Source of the DNA: Thiobacillus sp.
Lineage (GTDB): Bacteria; Pseudomonadota; Gammaproteobacteria; Burkholderiales; Thiobacillaceae
Reading direction: 5' to 3'
NCBI GenBank assembly: GCA_018262815.1
Contig: JADFDN010000018.1
Span: 1 to 36,628 of the forward strand
Length of the DNA: 36,628 bases
Shown: positions 1-8,030 of the stretch, piece after piece
Layout of the letters: each line of letters opens with the position of its first letter
Numbering within the stretch: the first letter of the stretch is position 1
Program-made: the position numbers and the translations under genes
The notes under the pieces: model-generated
Told to the model about the DNA's origin: nothing
Databases searched by the model: none
What the model saw: only the letters and a program-made list of their open reading frames with translations

Positions 1-733
1 AGCCGTGGGCGCGCCAGTAGTCGGTCATGCGCGTGTTGTCCCACAGCGACACCATGCTGTGGTGCTCCTGCGAATAGCCGTTCCACACCAGCACCGGCAG
101 GTAGTTGGTGACGTCCGGGTAGGCGGTCGCGAAGTGCTGGAACGCGCTCATGATGTAGGGCTCGCCCAGCCCGCCGTCGCCGATCGTGACCGGGAACAGC
201 TTGTCGCGGTGCAAGTAAGCGCCCGCTAATGCGAAGTGCTGGCCTTGGCCGAGAGGGCCTGCGGGCGCCAGCAGGCCGGGGATTGCGCCGGAGAGGTGGC
301 CGAGCAGGCCGTGGCGCTCGCGGAAGCGGGTGCGCATCTCGGCGACGCTGTGGATGCCCATCTCCTCGAGCGAGCTGTCAAGGAACATCGCCGAATAGAA
401 GCCCGGCGCGTGGTGGCCGACCTCGGTCACCATGTTGCGGTGGCCCAGCAGGTGCAGCGCGGCGACCGCGTCGGCGCTGGAGGCGAAGCCGCCGGGGTGG
501 CCGGAGGACTTGCTGCCGGTGACCTGCAGCGTGAGGTAACGCAGCGCGTCGGCGGCCAGCAGCGTCTGGTAGACGGCGGCCTCGCTGCTTGCGTCGGGTA
601 GCGCGGGCTGATCGGGGCCGAGGAGCGGCGCGGCGCCCAGGCGATCCATCTCGGGGAAGCTGTCGGCAAAATACTGGATGCCTTCGCAGAAGGCAGGCAG
701 GGATTCGGGGGCGGTATTCATCCGGGCGCTCAT
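1..733 (-). CDS. Transketolase-like thiamine diphosphate enzyme, N-terminal part (runs off window)
   Basis: About 244 residues of the N-terminal half are present; the rest lies beyond the left edge. The ATG at 733 follows AGGAG at good spacing. Transketolase landmarks are visible: SSGHPGG near residue 86, GPLGQG near 167, and a ThDP/Mg motif GDGGLGE near 190 followed about 30 residues later by WNG. Spacing between the landmarks and the tract around LGHLSG differ from ordinary TktA, so this is a divergent family member. It could also be a phosphoketolase-like or other two-carbon-unit transferring enzyme. By family, such enzymes move ketol units between sugar phosphates in the cytoplasm. The gene is divergent from an IclR regulator, and the shared upstream region holds several dyads, so IclR control is inferred. 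Family assignment is firm; substrate is unknown. Confidence 0.75.
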   Translation of the reverse strand, partial: MSARMNTAPESLPAFCEGIQYFADSFPEMDRLGAAPLLGPDQPALPDASSEAAVYQTLLAADALRYLTLQVTGSKSSGHPGGFASSADAVAALHLLGHRNMVTEVGHHAPGFYSAMFLDSSLEEMGIHSVAEMRTRFRERHGLLGHLSGAIPGLLAPAGPLGQGQHFALAGAYLHRDKLFPVTIGDGGLGEPYIMSAFQHFATAYPDVTNYLPVLVWNGYSQEHHSMVSLWDNTRMTDYWRAHG

Positions 734-742
734 GGCGACTCC

Positions 743-846
743 TTTCACAATATGAAAATGTTTCACATGATGTGAAACGATGTTCGTATTGAAGCAGTAA
801 ATGCGACAAATTTCACATTGCGTGATAAATTTTCACTTCATGAAAA
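743..846. promoter_or_regulatory. Cluster of TTTCAC-type dyads between transketolase-like gene and IclR gene
   Basis: The strongest element is a perfect dyad at 760-778, GTTTCACAT-G-ATGTGAAAC. Related elements are TTTCA-N5-TGAAA at 743-757, an imperfect TTTCACA/CGTGATAAA pair at 811-829, and TTTTCA-N5-TGAAAA at 830-846, which covers the proposed IclR start codon at 840. IclR-family proteins bind short palindromes as dimers or tetramers, often near their own gene, so these are likely operators for the adjacent regulator. The base pairing is seen directly; binding is inferred. Confidence 0.65.
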
Positions 847-1604
847 ACGCGGCTTCCTCTATTCAGGTCATCGACCGTGCGCTTGCGCTGGTGGGTGTCC
901 TGTCTCGTGCACCCGGCCCGGTCAGTCTGACCCGGCTGGCTCAGGAATCCGGCCTGCATACCGCCAGCGCGCATCGCATCCTCGGCGCGCTGATGGCGCA
1001 CGGTCTGGTCGAGAAGACCGGCGCCGGCGAGTACGACCTCGGCGTGCGCTGGCTGGAAGTGGGCAATCGCCTGCGCTCCCGTCTGAATATTAGACAAGTG
1101 GCGATGCCATACATGCAGAAGCTCGCCGAGCTGACCGGCGAAACGGTCAATCTGATCGTGCGGCGCGGCGACGAGGCGGTCTACGTCGAGCGGGTGACCG
1201 GCGGGCAGACGATGATCCAGGTGGTGCAGGTGGTGGGCGCGCACGCGCCGCTGCATGTGACCGCCGTCGGCAAGATCTTTCTCGCCGAGGACAGTGCCAG
1301 CGGCGTAATGGGCTATGCCGAGCGCACCGGCCTGCCGGCCTACACCACCCATACCCTGACCACGCTGGACAGACTGCAGGCCGAACTCGAAACCATCCGC
1401 CACGAGCAGCTGGCCCATGACCGCGAGGAGGCCGAACTGGGCGTGGCGTGCATCGGCGCCCCGATCCGCGACGCCGAAGGCAAGCTGGTCGCCGGGCTGT
1501 CGATTTCCGCCCCGGCCGATCGTCACAAGACGGGCTGGGCCGAAGCGCTGCAAAAAGCCGCATCGCAGACCGGCGCCGCCCTGGGCTATCTGGCCCATGG
1601 CTGA
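840..1604 (+). CDS. IclR-family transcriptional regulator
   Basis: A 254-residue protein of normal IclR length. Residues about 5-70 form the winged helix-turn-helix (IDRALALVGVL, then LTRLAQESGL and TASAHRILGAL). Residues about 80-250 form the effector-binding domain, with the typical segments GETVNLIVRRG, HVTAVGKIFLA, DREEAELGVACIGAPI and GLSISAP. I chose the ATG at 840 because IclR proteins usually begin only a few residues before the helix-turn-helix; an ATG at 801 would add 13 residues. Neither start has a strong ribosome-binding site. The gene is divergent from the transketolase-like gene and its start codon lies within a TTTTCA/TGAAAA dyad, which suggests autoregulation. The ligand cannot be told from sequence. 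Confidence 0.9.
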   Translation: MKNAASSIQVIDRALALVGVLSRAPGPVSLTRLAQESGLHTASAHRILGALMAHGLVEKTGAGEYDLGVRWLEVGNRLRSRLNIRQVAMPYMQKLAELTGETVNLIVRRGDEAVYVERVTGGQTMIQVVQVVGAHAPLHVTAVGKIFLAEDSASGVMGYAERTGLPAYTTHTLTTLDRLQAELETIRHEQLAHDREEAELGVACIGAPIRDAEGKLVAGLSISAPADRHKTGWAEALQKAASQTGAALGYLAHG

Positions 1605-1667
1605 ACGTTGCAATGAAAACGCAGTAATTCCTTGCCGCAAGCGGGCTTTATTGGCAATGTGGCGGCC

Positions 1668-2687
1668 ATGACCGATACGCTCGCACCGCCTACCCGATAC
1701 CAGATCGCCGCCTGGCTGATGATGGCGGCCGGCCTGCTGCTGGTCTTGCACCTGCGCCTGCTGTCGGCCCTGCTGGCCGGTCTCCTGGTGGTGCAGCTGG
1801 TTCACCTGCTGGCGCCGCGTTTCGTCATCGGCAAGCTCAGCCATACCTGGTCGAAGGTGCTGGTGATTTCACTGATCACCCTGATCGTGCTGGGCGCGCT
1901 CGGCGGCATGACCGCAGGCGCCATCCTGTATCTGCGCACCGAGGGCGGCCTCACCGGCCTGCTCACGAAGATGGCCGAGGTGATCGAAAACTCGCGCGAA
2001 CTGCTGCCGCCTTGGGCCGGGGAATGGCTCCCCCAGGGCGACGAATCGGTGATCCGCGCCGGCCTGGTCGAATGGCTGCGCACCCACGCGCAGGACCTGC
2101 GCAAGCTCGGCGGCGATGCCGGGCGCGTGCTGCTGCTGATTCTGATCGGCTTCATCATCGGCAGCTTCATCGCATTGCGCGAAGCCACGTCGAACCATAA
2201 CCTGGCGCCGCTGGCGCAGGCGCTGTGCGAACGAGCGAACCGGCTCGGCGAGGCCTTTCGTCGCGTGGTGTTCGCGCAGGTGCGGATCTCCGCGCTCAAT
2301 GCCCTGCTGACCTGGATCTACCTCGCCCTGATCCTGCCCGCGTTCGGCGTCCAGCTGCCTTTCGTCAAGACGATGGTGCTGGTGACCTTTGTCGTCGGTC
2401 TGTTGCCGGTGCTCGGCAACCTGATTTCCAACACGGTCATCGTCATCATTTCGCTGTCGCATTCGCTCTATGTCGCGGCAGGCTCGCTCGCCTTCCTGAT
2501 CGTCATCCACAAGCTCGAATATTTCGTGAATGCCCGTATCATTGGCGGTCAGATCAAGGCGCGCGCCTGGGAGCTGCTGATCGCCATGCTGGCGATGGAG
2601 GCCGCCTTCGGCGTACCGGGCGTGATCGCCGCGCCGGTGTTCTACGCCTATATCAAGAAAGAACTGTCAGACAGGAATCTAATTTAA
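1668..2687 (+). CDS. AI-2E/PerM-family membrane transporter
   Basis: A 339-residue integral membrane protein. Hydrophobic helices lie near residues 12-50 (two), 60-90, 155-172 and, in the C-terminal half, about 210-310. A soluble loop in the middle (WAGEWLPQGDE region) and the closing segment with GVPGVIAAPVFYAYIKKEL are typical of the AI-2E exporter/PerM family. Members export signalling molecules or ions, but most are uncharacterised, so no substrate is assigned. The ATG at 1668 was chosen because the family starts directly before the first helix; a TTG at 1632 would be an upstream alternative. The stop codon overlaps the next gene's ATG by one base (TAATG), implying translational coupling with the ACT-domain gene. 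Confidence 0.85.
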   Translation: MTDTLAPPTRYQIAAWLMMAAGLLLVLHLRLLSALLAGLLVVQLVHLLAPRFVIGKLSHTWSKVLVISLITLIVLGALGGMTAGAILYLRTEGGLTGLLTKMAEVIENSRELLPPWAGEWLPQGDESVIRAGLVEWLRTHAQDLRKLGGDAGRVLLLILIGFIIGSFIALREATSNHNLAPLAQALCERANRLGEAFRRVVFAQVRISALNALLTWIYLALILPAFGVQLPFVKTMVLVTFVVGLLPVLGNLISNTVIVIISLSHSLYVAAGSLAFLIVIHKLEYFVNARIIGGQIKARAWELLIAMLAMEAAFGVPGVIAAPVFYAYIKKELSDRNLI

Positions 2688-3226
2688 TGGCAAGCGATAC
2701 CGAATCCCTCGTCATCACCGCCAGCGGCGAAGACAAAATCGGCCTGGTGGAAGGGTTCACCCGCCGCATCAACGAATCCGGCTGCAACATCGAGGAGTCG
2801 CGCATGGCGGCGCTCGGCGGCCGCTTTGCGCTGCTGATGCGCGTGTCCGGCAACTGGGACGCGCTGGCCAAGCTGGAAGCCCGGCTGCCGGCCGTGGGCG
2901 AGGAACTCGGCCTGTCCCTGACTCAGCAGCGCACCCGCCTGGCCCGTGCGGAAAAGCCCCTGATTCCCTACACCGTCGAAGTGGCCGCGCTCGATCAGCC
3001 CGGCATCGTCAACAGCCTTGCCAACTTCTTCGCGCGCCTGCACATCAACATCGAGGCGCTCGACACCGAAACCTATCCGGCGCCGCACACCGGCGCGCCC
3101 ATGTTCGCGGTCCACATGACGCTCGGCATCCCCGCCGATGCCCACATCGCCACGCTGCGCGGCGATTTTCTGGATTACTGCGACGACCAGAACCTCGACG
3201 CGACATTCGAACCGGTGCGCGTCTGA
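2687..3226 (+). CDS. GcvR-like protein with two ACT domains
   Basis: A 179-residue cytoplasmic protein with two ACT-type modules. The first covers residues about 6-80 (LVITASGEDKIGLVEGFTRRI, NIEESRMAALGGRFALLM) and the second about 95-175 (VEVAALDQPGIVNSLANFF, INIEALDTETY). This matches the glycine cleavage repressor GcvR family, in which the ACT modules bind small ligands or partner regulators rather than DNA. No DNA-binding domain is present, and neither gcvA nor the glycine cleavage genes are nearby, so the partner is unknown. The start codon shares one base with the stop of the AI-2E gene, so the two are probably co-translated. Confidence 0.85.
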   Translation: MASDTESLVITASGEDKIGLVEGFTRRINESGCNIEESRMAALGGRFALLMRVSGNWDALAKLEARLPAVGEELGLSLTQQRTRLARAEKPLIPYTVEVAALDQPGIVNSLANFFARLHINIEALDTETYPAPHTGAPMFAVHMTLGIPADAHIATLRGDFLDYCDDQNLDATFEPVRV

Positions 3227-3259
3227 GCGTCTGCCCTCATTTCAACCCCGGAGATCCTC

Positions 3260-3703
3260 ATGATGCGTGTCCTGGCAATGGGCTCGGCCCTGCTCACCTT
3301 CAGCCTGCCCGTTAACGCCGGCATGTATGCCGACGATCTGTCGCGCTGCCTGGTCGAGAAAACGACGGTTGCGGACAAGAATGCGCTGGTGCGCTGGGTG
3401 ATCGCCACTACGACGCTCCATCCTGCGGTGCAATCGATCGCCAACGTCAGTGTCGCGGAACGCACCCGCGCCAACCGGGAGACGGCGCTGCTGTTCGAGC
3501 GCCTGCTGACCGAATCCTGTATCGCGCAGACCCGGCAGGCCGCCAAATATGAAGGTGCGGCTGCGTTGCAGACCGGTTTTCAGACACTCGGCCAGGTTGC
3601 CATGGCCGAACTGTTCGCCAATCCCGACGTGGCCAAAGGCCTGGGCGAGCTCGACAAGCTGATCGACGCGAAAAAGCTTCAGCAGGCGCTGCAGGCGGAC
3701 TGA
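3260..3703 (+). CDS. Secreted protein of unknown function
   Basis: A 147-residue protein that I do not recognise. It starts with a clear Sec signal (MMRVLAMGSALLTFSLPVNAG, cleavage probably after VNA). GGAG lies seven bases before the ATG. The mature part is mostly helical and contains two cysteines (DLSRC and ESCIA), which could form a periplasmic disulfide. The C-terminal half is rich in alanine, leucine and lysine (LGELDKLIDAKKLQQAL). It sits alone between the GcvR-like and CbiX-like genes with ordinary spacing to both. Function is unknown; export to the periplasm is the only prediction I would make. Confidence 0.75.
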   Translation: MMRVLAMGSALLTFSLPVNAGMYADDLSRCLVEKTTVADKNALVRWVIATTTLHPAVQSIANVSVAERTRANRETALLFERLLTESCIAQTRQAAKYEGAAALQTGFQTLGQVAMAELFANPDVAKGLGELDKLIDAKKLQQALQAD

Positions 3704-3767
3704 ATTCCGGCGGAACTTTGCCGGGCGCGACCGCTCACTTTCCGGTACTGAATAACAAGGAAGCGTC

Positions 3768-4127
3768 ATGCCCAGTCTGCTGATCATTGCCCACGGCAGC
3801 CGCCGCGCGGCTTCCAACGACGAAGTTCGCGCGCTCGCCGATGCGGTGCGCGCGCAACCCGGACAGGCCTACGACCATGTCGAGGCGGCCTTTCTGGAGC
3901 TGGCCGAGCCGGGCATCCCGGAAGGATTGGCCGATCTGGCGGCAAAAGGCGCGACCGACATCGTCGCGTTTCCCTATTTCCTGGCTGCGGGTACGCATGT
4001 GGCGCAGGACATTCCCGAAGCGATTGCCGGGTTTGCCTCCCGCCATCCGGGGGTGACGGTGCGGCTGGCGCAGCATCTCGGCGCTTCGGCGGCCTTGCCG
4101 GCCGCGATTCTCGGCATGGCCGCCTGA
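3768..4127 (+). CDS. Small CbiX/SirB-type sirohydrochlorin chelatase
   Basis: A 119-residue protein matching the short single-domain CbiX family, which inserts Co2+ or Fe2+ into sirohydrochlorin during cobalamin or sirohaem synthesis. The two metal-binding histidines are visible: LLIIAHGSR (His9) and AAGTHVAQDIP (His77), plus the family motif VAFPYFLAAG. AAGGAA before the ATG supports the start. Single-domain proteins of this size act as homodimers. Its presence fits a cell that also carries a cobalamin-dependent ribonucleotide reductase at 9610-11343, though no other cobalamin genes are in the window. The gene converges on the minus-strand gene at 4137; both stop codons fall in a 6-bp hairpin (4124-4140). 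Confidence 0.85.
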   Translation: MPSLLIIAHGSRRAASNDEVRALADAVRAQPGQAYDHVEAAFLELAEPGIPEGLADLAAKGATDIVAFPYFLAAGTHVAQDIPEAIAGFASRHPGVTVRLAQHLGASAALPAAILGMAA

Positions 4128-4136
4128 GCGGCGGGC

Positions 4137-5108
4137 TCAGATGTCCTGACTCTCGGTGCTGCCGAGTTCGATATAGAACATCGGCAGAACGTCGTCCTGA
4201 TTCGCGGGGCGCGGCTGGCTGCGTACCAGGGCTGCTTCCACCCGCGCCGCCTGCAACGCCGGGCGGTCGAGGACGGTGGGATACAGACGGTAGTGCTTTT
4301 CGATGGATTCCGCCTGCTGGCAGGCGCTGGCTTCCAGCGCGCTGCGGGTGGCCGTGTCCAGGTGCGGCAGCAGCAGCATCCACGGCGCCTGCCAAGCGTG
4401 GTAATCGTGCACCAGCCGCATGTGTGCCGCGTCCATGCCGGCGGTGGCAATGAAGAGCGGGGGGAAGGCCTCGGCGTCGAGCACGCGTCCGCGCAGATGC
4501 TCGCCGCCTTTCAGGGTATGCAGCCCCAGCCCCGCCCCATCGTCCGAGCGGCGGAACCATTGCACCACGCCGCTGGCGAGACTGTTCACGTGGCGGGTCA
4601 GATACGCCCCGGCAGATTCGGTGAGGCCGGCAATCGCCGAACTCTGGAAGCGTTCCTGCGCGGCCATGCCGGCGCGCCAGTCGAGCGGCGGTTTGGTGTC
4701 GGTCTCGCTGTCGGCGCGCACGCTGTGCAGCAGCGCCAGCGGCTGGTCGCTGCGGTCGAGCAGCCACAGCTCGAAATGGTCCAGAAAGGCGAACGGCACG
4801 TCGCGATGCGCCTTGAGCAGATGCTCGTATACCACCGCGCCCATGTCCTCCAGACGTTTGAAATCGTCAGACGGGAAGAGCGGACCGCGTTTCAGGCCCT
4901 TTTCCGCCGACCAGTGGCCGTAGCGGATGTCGGAAATCTGCGCGCGCTTGCCGGCACGCCCCAGACCGTCGAGCAGCGCGTCGTTGGCCACATAGATATC
5001 CCACTCGATGCCGTCGGTCGTCACTGCCTCGGCCGACTGGTAGCGAATGGTGTGCACCACCCCGCGAAACGGGTTGAGCAGGCGTTGGGCGTAGCATTCG
5101 ATCTGCAT
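4137..5108 (-). CDS. Conserved-looking protein of unknown function (323 aa)
   Basis: I do not recognise this family. The protein is soluble, with no signal peptide or membrane helix. Notable segments are IEWDIYVANDALLDG near the N-terminus, DVPFAFLDHFELWLLD near residue 110, and HDYHAWQAPWMLLLPHLD near 235. The N-terminal 180 residues look like a mixed alpha/beta domain, followed by a helical part. It lies 44 bases downstream of the DUF502 gene on the same strand, so the two probably form one transcript. Codon use and G+C resemble the neighbours. The start at 5108 is the first ATG; no strong ribosome-binding site is visible. Confidence 0.75.
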   Translation of the reverse strand: MQIECYAQRLLNPFRGVVHTIRYQSAEAVTTDGIEWDIYVANDALLDGLGRAGKRAQISDIRYGHWSAEKGLKRGPLFPSDDFKRLEDMGAVVYEHLLKAHRDVPFAFLDHFELWLLDRSDQPLALLHSVRADSETDTKPPLDWRAGMAAQERFQSSAIAGLTESAGAYLTRHVNSLASGVVQWFRRSDDGAGLGLHTLKGGEHLRGRVLDAEAFPPLFIATAGMDAAHMRLVHDYHAWQAPWMLLLPHLDTATRSALEASACQQAESIEKHYRLYPTVLDRPALQAARVEAALVRSQPRPANQDDVLPMFYIELGSTESQDI

Positions 5109-5152
5109 GAGACAGGACTTTACCTCAGCACGTGCCGTGCTTCACCTGTGGA

Positions 5153-5818
5153 TCATGGCCGGGTCCGGCCCGGCGTTTCGCCGCTTCCCGGCGGATTCGT
5201 GCTCGTACTCATCCAGGCAAACATCGACGCACGCATCGCCTCTTCCACCGACACGTCGATCGGCTGCACCCAGTCGCGCGGAACGAACACCGTGTAACCG
5301 CCGATCATGTAGCCCATCGGCAGATACACCGCCACGCGGTCGCCCTGCAGGAAGCCGCCCGGCAGGTCGTCCACGTTCTGGCGCGTGATCAGGCCGACGA
5401 CTTCGAGATCCAGCCCCGGCAGTCTGAGCGCCACCACCGTTTGCTTGGCCGTCTGATTGTTTTTGGGCGAAAAATAATCGGCAAAGTCCTTCAGCGAGGA
5501 ATAGATGCTCTTCACCACAGGCAGGTTGGTGAAGGGCAGTTCCACCAGCGTGAGCAGTCTGCCCACGCCGCGCTGCGACATCAGCACGCCAAGCAGGAAG
5601 ATGCCGGTAATCCCGAGCAGCAAGCCCATGCCCGGCACGTAAAACTCGCCGATGAACGGCCGGATCAGCTGCATGGCCAGCGTTTCGGTCCAGCGCAGGA
5701 AGATATAGAGGAAATACACCGTCAGCCCGAGCGGCAGGGCGGTGATCAGGCCGCGGAAAAAATACTGGGAAAGTTGCTTGGTCAATTGGGGCTCCGTGGC
5801 AGGAGTGACGTTGTTCAC
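5153..5818 (-). CDS. DUF502-family membrane protein
   Basis: About 221 residues. Two transmembrane helices are visible, near residues 20-42 (RGLITALPLGLTVYFLYIF) and 58-82 (GMGLLLGITGIFLLGVLM). A conserved soluble tail follows (FTNLPVVKSIYSSLKDFADYF, then VYLPMGYMIGGYTVFVPRDWV), diagnostic of DUF502. Family members are widespread inner-membrane proteins of unknown function. I chose the GTG at 5818 because it leaves a short hydrophilic leader before the first helix; a TTG at 5875 would add 19 residues of unusual composition. It is divergent from the HDOD gene at 5961 and upstream of the unknown 323-residue gene. Confidence 0.85.
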   Translation of the reverse strand: MNNVTPATEPQLTKQLSQYFFRGLITALPLGLTVYFLYIFLRWTETLAMQLIRPFIGEFYVPGMGLLLGITGIFLLGVLMSQRGVGRLLTLVELPFTNLPVVKSIYSSLKDFADYFSPKNNQTAKQTVVALRLPGLDLEVVGLITRQNVDDLPGGFLQGDRVAVYLPMGYMIGGYTVFVPRDWVQPIDVSVEEAMRASMFAWMSTSTNPPGSGETPGRTRP

Positions 5819-5960
5819 GCAGTCCCATAAGCATAGCAGCGAGGCCTGTCCGGTGCCGGTACCGCGCCCGCGCAAAAATTTGTCGATGCAGCCTACAGTC
5901 CCGGCGGGCGTTGCCGATTACCTGACTGACAGGCCCAGATTTGTTGTGGAGGAGTGAAGC

Positions 5961-7316
5961 GTGCTGAATCGTCTAGTCGGAATGTGGTCGGGCAAGGAAA
6001 ATGCGGCCGTCCCGCCGCCGCCAGCCGTGGCCATCGAGAGCCAGGCAGCGCCCAAGCCGGGATCCGGGCCAGCATCCAAGGCGCCTTCGGTCATGCGCCG
6101 CGAAGCCATGCTGGGCCGCGACCAGAAAGTGGCGGCCTACACCTTCATGCTGCGCCGCGCGCAGGACGAGCAGAGCGACGTGAGCTTGCCCGACATGCAG
6201 CGGCTCTATGACGAGACCCTGCTCGGCAATCTGCAGCGCATGGATGTCGCGCGCCTGCTGGGGCAGCGGCTGGCCTTCATTCCGATTTCGCCCGCCACCC
6301 TGAATCATCCCCTGATCGAGGACTGGCCCGCCGCCGGCACGGTGTGGATGCTGGGCTTCGACGCCCAGACCGCAGTCGGCGACGCCCTGCTGGCCCGCAT
6401 GGGGGAACTGAAGTCGCGCGGATTCAATTTTGCCGTGGCCGCCGACGCGGTCATGCGCCCGGAGCGCCAGGGGCTGCTGCAGCATGCGGATTACGTGGTG
6501 ATGGACGTCAGCAGCGAAGACATCCCCGCCATCACCGCGCAAATGGCGGCGGTGTCCAAGGTGACTGCGGGCAAGCGTTTCGTGGCGCTGGACGTGCAGA
6601 CGCTCGAAGCCTTCCACATGTGTCACAAACTGCAGTTCGCGCTGTTCATGGGGCCCTTCATCACCCGTCGCGAAACCCTCGACAGCCCGGCCATGGGGCC
6701 GTCGCGCGCCAAGGTGCTGGATCTGATGAACCGGGTGCGCACCGGTGCCGAGCAGCCGGAACTGGCGGCCCAGTTCCGCCACGATCCGGCCCTGTCGGTG
6801 CGCCTGCTGCGCTACGTCAACTCGCCCGGCATGGGCTTGATGAACAAGATCGGCGGCATCGAGCAGGCGCTGATGGTGATGGGGCAGGACAAGCTGTATC
6901 GCTGGCTGACGCTGATCCTGTTTACCGGCGGCCAGACCCAGGAGCTCGATCAGGCCGTGCTGGAAAACGCCCTGGTGCGCGGCCGCGTGGCCGAACAGCT
7001 GGCCGGACGCGCGCTGTTTGCCAAGGCGCGCGACGAGATTTTCGTGGCCGGCCTGTTTTCGCTGCTGGACGTGGTGATGCGCATGCCGATGGAGCAGGTG
7101 CTGAAGCAGATCAGCCTGCCCGCCGAGATCACCGAGGCCATCGTTTCGCAGCGCGGGCCGTATGCCCCCTATCTGGCGTTGGCGATCGCCTGCGAACAGG
7201 ACGACCAGAGCAGCATCGAGGCGCTGGCCAGGCAGATCGGTCGCGAGGTGGACGAGATCAATGGCGTGCACATGGACGCGCTGTTGTGGGCGCAGCAGCT
7301 GTCCGCCGACGTGTGA
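5961..7316 (+). CDS. EAL-HDOD signalling protein with degenerate EAL domain (YuxH-like)
   Basis: A 451-residue protein starting at a GTG preceded by GGAGGAG. Residues 1-45 are a proline/alanine-rich linker. Residues about 50-245 form a degenerate EAL domain: the opening Q.V.AYTFMLRR fits YuxH-type proteins, but the EAL signature is gone. The usual AE.VET and QG motifs read ALDVQT and MGP, so phosphodiesterase activity is unlikely. Residues about 250-440 are an HDOD domain (HDPALSVRLLRYVNSP, then GIEQALMVMGQDKLYRWLTL). HDOD proteins act as adaptors in motility, stress and c-di-GMP signalling; no partner is evident beside it. It is transcribed away from the DUF502 gene. Confidence 0.88.
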   Translation: MLNRLVGMWSGKENAAVPPPPAVAIESQAAPKPGSGPASKAPSVMRREAMLGRDQKVAAYTFMLRRAQDEQSDVSLPDMQRLYDETLLGNLQRMDVARLLGQRLAFIPISPATLNHPLIEDWPAAGTVWMLGFDAQTAVGDALLARMGELKSRGFNFAVAADAVMRPERQGLLQHADYVVMDVSSEDIPAITAQMAAVSKVTAGKRFVALDVQTLEAFHMCHKLQFALFMGPFITRRETLDSPAMGPSRAKVLDLMNRVRTGAEQPELAAQFRHDPALSVRLLRYVNSPGMGLMNKIGGIEQALMVMGQDKLYRWLTLILFTGGQTQELDQAVLENALVRGRVAEQLAGRALFAKARDEIFVAGLFSLLDVVMRMPMEQVLKQISLPAEITEAIVSQRGPYAPYLALAIACEQDDQSSIEALARQIGREVDEINGVHMDALLWAQQLSADV

Positions 7317-7399
7317 CCGTGGCGCGGAGGGCGCCGGCCATCGAGGGCCCCGGCGCATGCGCGCATGAAAGCGATCGATTGCAAACGCAAAGCGCGGTC

Positions 7400-7421
7400 G
7401 AGTAGTATTTGCTGACTACTC
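7400..7421 (+). promoter_or_regulatory. Dyad just upstream of the haem-lipoprotein ribosome-binding site
   Basis: GAGTAGT at 7400-7406 pairs perfectly with ACTACTC at 7415-7421 across an 8-base loop. The GGAGGA ribosome-binding site starts one or two bases later. The structure could be a small operator or a hairpin affecting initiation. The pairing is visible; function is inferred. Confidence 0.35.
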
Positions 7422-7434
7422 CGGAGGACGGCGC

Positions 7435-8016
7435 ATGGACAGGACATCCTGGTTTGCATTGAGTGTTTCGGCCCTGCTGGCGGGCTGTGCCGGCGCGCCC
7501 AGCGCCGAAGAACAGGCGGCGATGGCCGCCGATGCCCGCAAGGCGAGCGGCGCGCTGATCCAGCAGCTGGGCGGCGAATTGAAAGCCGCGCTGGGCGAAA
7601 AAGGACCGGAGGGCGCGATCAGCGTCTGCAAGGAGCGAGCGCCGCAGATTGCCGCCGAGGTTTCGAAACAGTCCGGCCTGGACGTCAGGCGCGTCAGCCC
7701 GAAAAACCGCAACCCAGCCGGCGTGCCCGACGCGTGGGAAGCCCAGGCCCAGGCTGGGCTGGAAAAACGGCTGGCCGCGGGCGAAAAGCCCGAGACGCTC
7801 GATACCTGGCAGGTCGTCAGCACGCCGCAGGGCAGGCAGTTCCGCTACGCCAAGGCACTGCCGGTGCAGCCGCTGTGCCTGACCTGCCACGGCGATCCTG
7901 GGGCGATGTCCGATGGCGTGAAAGCACGCCTGGCTGCCGAATATCCGCTGGACAAGGCGACCGGCTATGCTCCGGGCATGCTGCGCGGCATCGTCTCGGT
8001 CAAGCGTTCGCTGTAA
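7435..8016 (+). CDS. Tll0287-like (DUF3365) c-type haem lipoprotein
   Basis: A 193-residue exported protein. The N-terminus has a lipobox, LLAGC, with Cys18 as the likely lipidated residue. The mature part matches the Tll0287-like/DUF3365 family, a PAS-like haem-binding fold: AISVCKERAPQIA near residue 63, VRRVSPKNRNPAGVPDAWE near 83, and the haem motif CLTCH at 148-152. GGAGGA precedes the ATG. Family members are periplasmic monohaem proteins or sensor modules, probably responding to redox or gases. Here the domain stands alone as a lipoprotein with no attached transmitter. The GIY-YIG gene follows 14 bases later. Confidence 0.85.
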   Translation: MDRTSWFALSVSALLAGCAGAPSAEEQAAMAADARKASGALIQQLGGELKAALGEKGPEGAISVCKERAPQIAAEVSKQSGLDVRRVSPKNRNPAGVPDAWEAQAQAGLEKRLAAGEKPETLDTWQVVSTPQGRQFRYAKALPVQPLCLTCHGDPGAMSDGVKARLAAEYPLDKATGYAPGMLRGIVSVKRSL

Positions 8017-8030
8017 CCCGCCCCGTACCT

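Noticed and set aside
4124-4140. CTGAGC/GCTCAG hairpin spanning the stop codons of two convergent genes
   Set aside because: Only six base pairs with no T tract on either strand; it may help termination but is not enough for a terminator call.
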